DNA of 64,000 bases. Source: Chlamydomonas reinhardtii. Lineage: Eukaryota; Chlorophyta; Chlorophyceae; Chlamydomonadales; Chlamydomonadaceae. Every line of letters starts with the position of its first letter. Position 1 is the stretch's first letter. The translations under genes were made by a program, and so were the position numbers. The stretch spans positions 6,589,512 through 6,653,511 of the forward strand of contig NC_057006.1 of assembly GCF_000002595.2 (NCBI RefSeq), given 5' to 3'. Below the pieces are notes generated by a model. It saw only the letters and a program-made list of their open reading frames with translations, was not told the origin of the DNA and made no database searches. Positions 1-9,965 of the stretch are shown here, piece after piece.

Positions 1-1975
1 CTCAGCCCCAGCCCTGGTGGTGGTCCCGGTGCCTCTGGGAAGCTCCCCAACCCCGTGCTTCCGCCCAATCCGCCCGACTTCAGCTCCGGCCCAACAGTTG
101 CCACCCCCAGCACCGTGCCAGGGACGGACCCTATTCCCGTTCCCAGCCCCAGTCCAGTGGCTGATGGTCAGACGGATGACCGGCAGGCGGAACTCCCAGC
201 ACTTCCACAGCCGCTGGCGTCACCGCGGCCGCCGCCTCCGGCGCCCCCGCCGCCGCTGGTGCCGCCGCCGGGAACCACTTCAGGTGCCTGGCCGCTGCCC
301 TTGCCAGTGCCACTGCCTGCTCAGTGGGACTCGCGGGACAAGCGCTTGACTGCAGGCGTCAACGTTGTCAGCCGCGTGCGGTTCCAGGTGCGCGGGTGGG
401 CATCTGCAATCTTGCGTTACATGTCTGATGAGGGTCCATAATGTAGTGCTTGGCGGCCTAGGCCGCAACGGCCGCTGACTTGGTGCGTGCAGTCCTTCGG
501 CATCCCCAAGCCTTTCTCTTTCGGTTGAATGGGCCTTGTCACTGACTGGCAGTGCTAAAACCTGTCTACCCATGTCCGCTATTCCCCTCCGCAGGCCTCC
601 TGCAACGCTTGCGTGGCTTTCACAGTCATCGCTGCCGCTGAGTCCGCCTACGCCCTGGGCGCACGCCGTGCCGCCACGTACCTGGACTTCTCAGAGCAGG
701 CGCTGTTCTTCTGCAATAACGACATCGCCGCCCGCCCGCCCGACTGCAACGCGGGCTGGGTGCTGCCGGACGCGCTGCATGTACTGAGCCAGCGGGGCGT
801 ACGGCAGGAGCGGTGTTACGTGTACGACGTGACACGTGGTGCCGCCGTGTGTGGCCCGGCAGGGGCGGAGGAGCGTGACACCCTGCCAGGTGGCGAGGAC
901 GCCAACAGCAGCAGTGGCACCAGCAGTGGCACCAGCGGCAGTGGCGACAGTGGCAGCAGCAGTGGCGCTGGCAGCAGTACGGCGGCCGGCGCGGCGGCGC
1001 CGTCTGTTTGCGATTCGGTGCCTGGTCGATGGGAGGTGGTGGCGCGGGAGTGGTACGGCGTGGAGTCGGCCAACGCCACGGCGGCCAAGGAGATGGTGGC
1101 GGGCACCGGCAGTGCCATGACGTGCTTCAAGCTGTATGCAGACATGTACAGGTGTGTGTAGAAACATACAGGGCGTTTCGTTAATGTGTGTATGTGAATG
1201 TGTGGGTGCAGATGTGTGGCGTGTGCGTTCATTGGGTGTGTGGCGCTATGAGGATACAACTATTGTCAGCGTCCTACCTCCGCATGGGTTTTTTCCTCGT
1301 AAGCACGCTTGTCTTGCCCCCAGTCGTACGCGTACCGTACCTGAAATCGTTCACGGTACGCCTGTGAAGGCCACCTCCGAAGCGAAGGCCGTTCACTATT
1401 TCAGCTCGTAACGTGATCGCACTCCTTACAGTCGTGCATCTGCATCTCTCGCGCTCTCAACCTCACTCACGCTCCCGTGCTTTCATGTGCTCCCCCACAG
1501 CCACCCAGGCGGCGTGTACCGCTGGGATGGCGAGTCGGCGTGGCTGGGCTGGCACTGCGCGCAGCTGGTGGGCTGGAGCGACGACGGCGGCTGGTGGCTG
1601 TTCAAGAGCTCCTGGGGCACTGAGGTGGCGGACAAGGGCTTCTTCAAGGTGGGCGTGGGTTTGGGGAACAGCAGGCAGTGGCCGCAGCTGCCATCGGGTC
1701 GGCTTGATGGCAGGCGGCGCAGCAGCTGGAGTGGCCTGGCTTTTGGCAGGCGGTGGCTGCCGCGGTGTCCGCCGTTTTGCTGCCCGCTCTGCTCTTCAGT
1801 GCGTGCATCAAACGTGCATCAACCCGTACTTCGTATGTCTGGTGGCCCACATGGCCTGGCCTGCCCATGTGTCTGAAGACTCTCAACCGCGTCCTCGTGT
1901 GGCCCTCCGCAGGTGGCGTACGGCGAGGCTGAGGTGCTGGCATGGGGCGTCTACGGCCTCATCTGGCGGCCGTGA
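1..1975 (+). CDS. Papain-like (C1A) cysteine protease, 5' partial
   Basis: Exons 1-387 (open at the left edge), 595-1151, 1324-1407, 1501-1648 and 1913-1975; the phases join cleanly over 413 codons. Exon 1 is a Pro-rich linker ending in PAQWDSRDK...GVNVVS, the usual start of a mature papain domain. The active-site segment FQASCNACVAF spans the exon 1/2 junction and keeps the catalytic Cys of the family motif QGSCGSCWAF. The His segment WHCAQLVGWSDD and then WWLFKSSWG follow in exon 4. In most papains the last motif is KNSWG, so the catalytic Asn position is Ser here. A Ser/Gly-rich insert (about 900-1000) sits inside the domain, as is common in volvocine proteins. The predicted role is endopeptidase, probably secreted or vacuolar, but the N-terminus lies outside the window. 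Confidence 0.85.
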
Positions 1976-3582
1976 GAGGCGGGACCCAGGAGCAAAGTGC
2001 CGGGTCGTAAATTCCTACAGCTGCAGCTCTCCATCGCTTCAGGCCGGCTACTTTACCCCGTGGACACCACCCGCTGACCAATGGGAGCATTGCAGGGCAA
2101 ATGTTCTTGCACAGCTGTTACGAACCACATGTATGTTGCGTGTGAGGTGGCATATAGCCGCCATGTGTATGATTATGACCCTGTCTGCATACGCAGTAAA
2201 AGGACGAACGACGAATGCCATACCTTTTAGAACAGCTGTCTTGTCCCACGTTTTCATTGACCTCGAAGGCCATCGCATTACAGGCACCATGTCAGGGGGA
2301 AGTGGCAAGCAAGCACTCCGCCTGCATGGCCCTTGCGAAGGCCAAGAATCCCCATACAAAATCAGCAGCAGATAGCAGGAGTAGCACGGTAGCAATGGTA
2401 GCATGGAGAGTATTGTTCAAGAAGCCGTTGGCATTCCCCTGACATTCTAGACGTGCGCCTGAGGGGACCTATTTTGCTTTTTGTGGTCATCAAGTGCATG
2501 GCCCGCTTCAGGCCATGGGACTAGGAGTCGAGACGTTCTGTAGGTGAGCGGACTGTACGGATGAAAGTTGCGGGATGTGTGTTTTACCGCGGCATGATTT
2601 GGGGGTCGGTCTTTCTCGAAACTCGGGCGCCTTCTTCTCTCTTCGTAGCCAGGCATGTACGGATTGGGCAGATAGAGTGTGGCAGCCGGGGCGCGGCTAG
2701 ATATTGCGATCTAGGCTTACTGCTTGCGTTCGAAGGGCTTTATGGAGCATGTATCCGCGTTTGTGAGAACTTCCTGTGGGTGTCCAGACAATGTTAAGAG
2801 GCTAGTTTGTCGTATCAAGTGGACCTATGGGCGTATTCCTTGAGAGGCGTGCGCTCTGCCGTATTCCCGTCCATTGATTTGTCTGTTCTGTTGGGTGCGG
2901 CGGGAGGCGTGCACCCGTGCGTATCTCTGCTGAGGGGCTGCACCTGGGTTCTTTAGCGTTCTTCGGCGTGAAGTTTTATTATGACGTTGCCTCATTTCGG
3001 GCGTATACTGTTCTAGTAGATTTCTTTACTGGGAGCACGGATGGGAGCACGTATGAAGACATGGTGATGCAGGCGATGGCGGAGATTGCGGTATCGACCG
3101 TCGCGACCTTTCTGCTCCGCGCGCGCCCGAGGCCCGTGGCCGAGAGTCACGGGGGTACGTGTAGCGGTTGGCAGACTGCATGGACCCAGCTCGAGGCATC
3201 AATGTACGCAAATTGCGCTTGTAACGATGCAATACAATATTTGACTATGTTGCGGTGCTCGGCAGGGCAGAAAGGTCGTTTCGGGCGCGAAACCCTCGGC
3301 CGTGAAGGTCACGGCGTAGGTGGTATCACGGGCCCCGGCATTCAATCATCGCGCGCATCATTATTCACAGTACGCAGCTGCTCCTGGTCTTTATTCTTGC
3401 TGAACTAGTGCCTACCGGTATAGTCATAGTTATACTAGCGCATCAGCACCAAATGCAAGTGTCCCCCGCTGCAAGTTTGCATGGCCTGGACTCCGGAACA
3501 CAAAGCCTCCGGCCGCGCATTGGCGCCAACAGGATCCGCGCTCGTGTTGTTTCACTGCAGCACGTGAGCAGCTGCGCATAGT
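1976..3582. other. Intergenic, no supported gene
   Basis: This stretch lies between the protease stop and the viperin-like start codon, both on the plus strand. It has lower GC than the genes and only scattered short open frames, none with codon use or motifs resembling the neighbours. The longest (2917-3408, 163 codons) shows no recognisable domain. Confidence 0.5.
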
Positions 3583-6470
3583 ATGGCAAGGTCAAGGGAA
3601 CGGGCAACGGTAGCCAGGCGCTGTTGCAATCGTGCCCCTTGCACTTGCTCAGTAGTGATGTACCCGCTCTCGCAGATCGGAATGCTAACCAGCTTTCAGG
3701 CCGGTGGGAGGGTCACAGCAGGCGCGGCAGCTGCACGGCAGCGGCTCTCCCCGTCGCTGCCACTTCGTGGCAGGATCAGGCTCGCTTGCGTGCCAAGCCC
3801 CTCGCCGCCTGCCGTCGCCGCCCCAGACTGCAGCGGTCCTGCACCAGCAGTACTGCAGGGTGAGTTGGATGCTGGCAGGCATGTCAGCCAATAAACATTG
3901 GCCTGGCAAGCTTGAGTACCGCCGCAAGTGGAATCTGTTGGAATGACGAATGGTCCATTATTGGTCTGCATTCCGACTAGCTGTGGCACCGCGTGCATTT
4001 GTTTTTGCGCGCCGTTCCACTTAAGGCCTGACGCATTGGTGTGGTCTGCATTCAGTCATCCAGTCTGCCTTACCACATGACCCGCCCGCCTGGATGGCCC
4101 CTTCCAAACGCTGTCTATTCCTGTAGCAGCCCTCGTGGCGCGGGCGCCTTTGCCTCAGCCCTGGCAACCGCCGCCGCCCGCGCTGCAGTCTGCGCAGCTG
4201 GCGCTGCCCCCCACCGTGAACTGGCACCTGGAGCCACGCTGCAACTACCACTGCAAGTTCTGCTTCGCCACCTTCTCCGACATCCCCAGCAGCGAGGTGG
4301 TGAAGGACGCCGACCTGCTGCTTGCGGTGAGCACTGCCGTACTCGGCCGGCACAGCAGCTGTGCATGTACAGCTGTTGCTGAGGTGCTTGCGGTGTGCAT
4401 GGCTTCATCGAGAGCATGTAAGCGTGAAGCGTGCCACCAGCGGAAACACCGTGCGGAAACACTGAGAGCTGCTGATCCACGCCTCCAGCATCCCCCCTTT
4501 CTGACACCCAGACAACCGCGCTAGCGTGAGCTCGCCCCAATACACTCCGCTGCTGGCGTGCAGGTGCCGCCGCTGCTAGCGGCCGCGGGTGTAAGCAAGA
4601 TCACCTTTGTGGGCGGCGAGCCGCTGCTGCACCCGCTGCTACCGGAGCTGCTTGCCGCCGCCAAGGGCGCGGGGCTGGTGACCAGCCTGGTATCCAACGG
4701 CAGCCTGCTGACTGAGGACTGGCTGCGGCGCATGCAGGGTGAGGGGGGCATGAGGTGGTGAAGGGGGGAGGTGGCGGATATATCCGCCCGTTCAGGGGCC
4801 CATAATGTCCGCCGAAACTTGGCCTTTGCTGCACTCTTCATCCTGTGACATAAGCCCGCGAGCAACTCTCCTACCTCTGTCAGAGTCTGCTGCCCTCGCC
4901 CGTGCCCAGGCCACCTGGACTGGATTGCCTTCTCAGTGGACGCCTCCGATGACGCCCTGCATGCCGCCCTGGGCCGCGGCACCACTCGAGAGACCGGCGT
5001 CACCATGCCCCGACACAGCAGCAGCAGCAGCAGCAGCACCAAAAACAGCAGCCATCGCAAGCCGAGCGGAGATGGCAGCAGCCGTGGCGGCGCCACGGGC
5101 AGTGGAACTGCCACCAGTCCCGCCGTCGGACGCGGAGGCGGAGGTGGTGACGTTGGCGGAGGCGTGGGTACTCGTGGCGGCCACCTGGCGCGTGTGGAGC
5201 GACTGTGGGGTGTGGCTCAGGGCCTTGGCTACCGCCTCAAGCTGAACACGGTGGTGACTGCGCCCTGCCTGGGCGACGTGGGCGGCATGGTGGAGCTGGT
5301 GGGCCGGCTGCGGCCGGAGCGGTGGAAGGTGTTCCAGGTGGGTGGGGGGACTGGGACTGGCAGGTTGCGCTGGTCGAGCAAGGCGTGTGTGTCTCTTTGT
5401 GCTCGTGTGTGTTTAATGTGTACGATGAGAGCACAAGGCCAGAAAGCACGCAGGACAGTACAGATGGCAGATTGTGCGTGAAATACGCCCCAGTAGGTGC
5501 ACATCTCCTCCCAATCACGTAGGTACAACCGCAGACCTCTCACCCCCGCCCGACGTGCATCACACGTACCGTACACGTCCGGTGCCCCCACACCTTCTCA
5601 CAGGTGCTGCCCATCACGGGCCAGACCCAGCCGGAGCACATCGCGCCGCTGCTCACCACCGAAGCCCAGTTCGCGGACTGGGTGGCGGCAGCGTCTGTCG
5701 TACAGGAATTGTACGGTGTGCCGCTGGTTCCGGAATCCAACTCCCACATGCACGGGAGCTACGCGATGCTGGACGCACGTGGGCGGTTCTACCAGGACGT
5801 GAACGGAGAGGGCTATGAGTATGGGCCCAGCATCTTTGACTGGTGAGTCCCGCGCGGAGGTGGGAGTGGGTGTGGGAGGGGCTGTCGGAGAGCGGACGCA
5901 GGGGCAGGGTAACAAGAGCTAGACATCCGCGCCGTCATATCGTGCCCCTGCCTGTACTGTGCTGAGAGAGACCCATATTGTGTGTCGCCGTACCCTACAC
6001 ATGACAGTTGGCAGGGGCGCCTGCTGGAATCCCTGGCCCTGGACTCGCACGCGCACCCGCACCAGCCGCGACTGGCGGCGGCGCCGTCTCACGACGCGGC
6101 CGTGGGCACCAGTGCTGATGACGTGCACGCCGCGGCCATGGCTGTGCTCATGGCACGGCCCACTTCAAGCCCAGCGGCGGTGGGCAGCGGCGGCGTAGCC
6201 AGGGGCGCCGCTGCTGGTGATGGTGATGGCGATGGTGGCAACAGCAACGGCGCCGGCCCGAATGCGCGCACACAGATGCAGATGGAGGCGGGGCGTGAGG
6301 CGGTAATGGATGCCTGGGGCGCAGTGGCGGGACCGGCGTTCCGAGCCGAAGCCTTCGCGACGCGCGGTGGCGTGTATGAGTGGGGGCAGGGCGGGGAGGC
6401 GCTGGAGGAGCAGCAGCGTGCCTGGGGTGAGGCGGCCAGCAGCAGCGGTGGGGCGGAGTCGGACATCTGA
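3583..6470 (+). CDS. RSAD2: Viperin-like radical SAM enzyme
   Basis: Exons 3583-3859, 4130-4326, 4564-4738, 4910-5337, 5604-5842 and 6008-6470 (592 aa). The [4Fe-4S] motif is RCNYHCKFCF (C130, C134, C137), the CxxxCxxC of viperins. Further viperin signatures follow in order: KITFVGGEP, SLVSNGSLL, LDWIAFSVD with GRG, KLNTVV, RWKVFQ, VPESN, SYAMLD and near the end RGGVYEW. In animal viperin the equivalent Lys/Asn/Arg residues bind CTP, and the enzyme makes ddhCTP, a chain-terminating nucleotide; the same chemistry is inferred here. A Ser/Gly-rich insert of about 70 residues (roughly 4995-5185) splits the domain. The N-terminal ~120 residues are Arg/Ser/Pro-rich and may target or tether the protein; the family's amphipathic helix is not obvious. 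The start ATG is chosen because phase and the splice at 3860/4130 agree, but it is the weakest part of the model. There are no nucleotide-kinase neighbours. Confidence 0.88.
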
Positions 6471-7540
6471 AGCCGGGTCCGACACATGTTTCAATGTACC
6501 GTATGCGCAGACTTCCTCTTCACGCATCCACCGCAAATGCCCGCAGTCTTTGCACCGCCGACTTGGTGTATTAGCTTTCTGAGGAGTGCGTGGTCACATT
6601 TCTCTACTACTCACATGCGTCCGATGTTGGCAGGGTGAGACACAATGCTTAGGGAGTTGATGAGCCGTGCCAGCACCCGAGTTCCCAAGCACTAGACACT
6701 TGTTGTGTGACATGCGCTTTCCTTAATGATGCATCGCGGGGAGAGGTGCAGGGGAAGGTTTCTGAGGCAGTGGACGTGTCCGCACCCCACGCTCACAAGG
6801 CTGGTGGATACGAGTACTCAGAACGCGGGGTCCTGTTGTGTTTGTGGTGCTGGGATAGAATGCATAGCCAAAACGTGATCGCTGGCAAACTATAGGGGGG
6901 AGCGGGCTACGGGCCGGGGCTGGGGCACATGTCAGACGACGCACGCCAGGACCCCAGTACCAGCCCCTCTTACGGCCCTCAGCTGCCAATCCCACACCTT
7001 ATGTGGCTATCCTATTCTCAATGGCTTCCATTGCTGGTTCGACTGTTGTTACTGCCATAACTGCTGCTGAAACACCAGCCACTGCAGCTTGGGGCGTGCG
7101 ATGGGACAGTGTTAAGGCAGGTTGGTGGAGTCCCGTGCAGCTTTCACTGTCTCAGGCTCTCAGCCGGGTGGTTGGTGGCTCTGGCGGCTGAGTCGCTAGC
7201 GGGAGGGTTTGGATGCGCAGCGTTACGTGATGTCACTAAATTTCATAATCCTTCGCTGTTCCCCGCGGGTTGCACGTTTATATACACTCACAAGAGCTCC
7301 TGCACCAGTGTCCCGGGGGCGAGAGGCCCATTGAGCTGGGGTAAGCCGCCATGCGGATACCCCGCAACTAGCAGGCCGCTTTCGTCGGGTGCAAAGCTGA
7401 TGGCTACACCAGGAAACGGTCGATACTTTATGAACTTCTGGATGTCTTGTAACCGTGCCTGCGACTGAGCCAATTTAAATAAGCCAATATTGAGCTGTTC
7501 GCCGAGGACCCATATCATTTAGTAGAATCTGTTTGATAGA
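6471..7540. other. Intergenic / viperin 3' UTR
   Basis: About 1.1 kb between two plus-strand genes. No coding exon or RNA gene could be supported. It presumably holds the 3' UTR of the viperin-like gene and the promoter of the YchJ-like gene. Confidence 0.4.
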
Positions 7541-8907
7541 ATGCAAATGCAATCTAGAAGTGTTGTGATTGGCGTTGCCTCACGAGGGCCAACTCGGACG
7601 CCGCTTGCAAGCAATCGAATGTTGTCTGTGCGGGTGTCCGCCGGCTTTGGCTTTGGGAAGAAAGGGGAGGCGAACAAATCAAAGGACTGCCCGTGCGGCT
7701 CGGGCTCGGAGTACAAGGTGAGACCTGCCTGGTGCCCCCAAGACCCAACGTCATAGTGGGGGTTTGTGCGCGTTCGATACCCTCCTGCGCCTGACGCCCG
7801 GCCGCCCGTGGTGTGGCCCCCACCCAACTAGGCGTGCTGCGAGCGCTACCACAAGAGCCTAACGATACAAGCCCCAACAGCGGAGGCGGTCCTCCGAGCG
7901 CGGTTCGCCGCGTACGCCAAGGTGCGTGCTTCAGTATACGGTAGGGGATACCGACCCCTTGTTCATGAGCGCCGCTCTACGATTGGCTGTTGGCGCGCAT
8001 CTCACGCCCTGGGAGTATACTTGCTGCTCTGACCTGCAGAAAGAGTGGAAGTATGTGGTGCGGTCGACGCACCCCGACAACCCCAACCATAAGGGAACCG
8101 TGTCAGCGGACGGCAAGGTCCGCACCACCTTTGAGGAGGACGTCAAGGTGCGTCCGAACGTGGCGTGACGTATAGTGGCAGACCCCTTGTAACTCAAGGG
8201 GTCCGTCTGGAAGATGCGGTATGCAAGGCGGCTTGTATAGCTGGCAGAGTGCGGTAGGATGACCTTTTGCAGTTGATGAGCCTTGTGCAATGGCAAGACT
8301 CCGCTCCACCAGTCTCTCCCTTGAAAGTGGGGAGGCCTGGGCGGTGCATTGGCATAGCGCAAATTGCGTTTGAGTGGATAATTCACCCCTGCCCGACTAC
8401 ATTCCCTGTCTGAGTAACATCCATCAACTCATGCATGCATGCGCAGGTGACCATGTACAATTTCGAGTTTGTGAAGCTGTCGGTGCTGGGCCAGGAGCCC
8501 GGCACCAAAGAGAATGAAGTGGTCCTGGACTTCCAAATAGACATCAAACAGAAGCTGGTGAGGCGGCGCTGGGGCCTGGGGCCAGGGGCCACGAAACGAG
8601 CCCCTGGATGGACGGGATTGGAATGGGACGCTTTGGCGTAGGTCGATGACGTAGATGCAGTCCGGTCACACGTCCTTGCGTCGGACCCTGCATGTATTTC
8701 ACACTCTTTAGCAACCGCGCGTACACGCCCGATGGCCCACAGGACGACAAGGCGCGCAAGCTGGACAAGCCCATCCCGCGCAGCATCCGCGAGAAGGCGC
8801 TGTTCGTGCGCAGCGGTGACGGCGCCTGGGAGTTCCTGCGCGCCATGGACAGCAACTGGGACCGCGACAAGCTGGAGTACCGCGAGCCTGCAGCCGCCGC
8901 GCACTGA
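7541..8907 (+). CDS. YchJ/UPF0225-family protein with SEC-C zinc motif
   Basis: Exons 7541-7717, 7832-7921, 8040-8147, 8447-8637 and 8712-8907 (253 aa). After a Ser/Arg-rich presequence that looks like a plastid or mitochondrial transit peptide comes the SEC-C motif CPCGSGSEYKACC, then APTAEAVLRARFAAYAK and the HPDNPN segment, all in the order seen in bacterial YchJ. The last exon carries an FVRSGDGAWEF strand like the family's C-terminal W-containing motif. The exon 4/5 junction is uncertain. The strong donor at 8558 leaves the phase broken, whereas using the GT at 8638 gives a 74-nt intron and an intact frame but adds about 27 residues not expected in the family. Function is unknown; the zinc-binding SEC-C suggests a protein-interaction role. 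Confidence 0.8.
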
Positions 8908-9965
8908 TCGATGGGCCGCCAGATGGCCAGATGTCAGGAGTCGGGTGTCGGGTGTCAGGTACAAGGCTGTAAGCGTGCAAGGTGCTAGCTGCAGGTTTGG
9001 TTGGGCCGAGTGTTGGAGGCAAGGTTTGTCCGGACCTCATGGAGGCGGAGACAGGGCTTGCATCTTCGGGGAGCGGCAAGAAACAGGCCCCGATGCAGGC
9101 CCTCGGGCGAGAAAGATTGGGCATTTCTGGGGGAGTCCTGAGCAGTCCCGAGTAATCTGCAAGGGCTTTGTGAGTTTTGGATTATCACATCGTACAGACA
9201 TACACCTTTACTTGGCTGGGTGCACGCTTAGGTGAGGTGTGGCTGGCGGCGTGGCAAGCGCTGAGGGTATGATGAATGCAGGACTCAGATGCCTGCATGC
9301 CTGCATCTCGACTCTCGAGTCTGCCAGTACTTGTGCTGTTTGAGTTTATCTCGAAATTGAACGCCACCGGCTCATCGCTGGACTCGCTGCCACGCTTTCA
9401 GCAAAATGGCCCGGTTCCTGATGCCAATTGGCTGTGCATCCCCGGGAGGTGCTCCGTGAGGCCGTGACCTGTCATGCCGCGCGCAGCAGTGTCGCGTTGT
9501 AGCGTGGTACGGCTCCATTCATGCCGTTACACCTCCCTTCTGCTTGCGCGCTTGCGGCCTCACCCAAAGCTTCACTCTGTCGCCTCATCACAGCCGCCAC
9601 CCGCAGCCAGCCCCTCACGGTGGAGCCAACGGCATCAAACCCATCGCGCTGTCTGACCGCCTCGGCAAACGCCTGTCCTACTCCGGCTATGGAGCACGCC
9701 ACCCCGCCACCCGACCACACTAAATAGTGGAACCCGAAACGCGCCATCATTTTCTAAATAGCAGGAAGGCACTCCGTGCCCCACCTCATGCAGCCGTGCA
9801 ACCCAACATGCAGGATGCAGCCAAGCGCACATGACGCTGGTTACAGCGTGTCCATAGGCACGGTGGTGTTGACTGGCGGCGCCGGCGGTGCCTCTCCATT
9901 TACGGCCTGTCGGAGTACAGCGCAACACAGCCAGCGGGACCAAGCCAGTTAAGGCAATTAAGTCA
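8908..9965. other. Convergent intergenic region
   Basis: This separates the ends of the YchJ-like (plus) and EPL (minus) genes and should contain both 3' UTRs. TTACA at 9841-9845, which is TGTAA on the minus strand, is a candidate poly(A) signal for the EPL gene. A minus-strand open stretch at 9472-9750 has somewhat coding-like composition but no recognisable domain or splice link. Confidence 0.4.
8968..8972 (+). terminator. Candidate TGTAA poly(A) signal
   Basis: TGTAA, the poly(A) signal used by volvocine algae, lies about 60 nt after the stop codon of the YchJ-like gene. Confidence 0.45.

Noticed and set aside
2917-3408. 163-codon open frame between the protease and viperin-like genes.
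   Set aside because: Composition unlike neighbouring exons, no motif, no splice partners.
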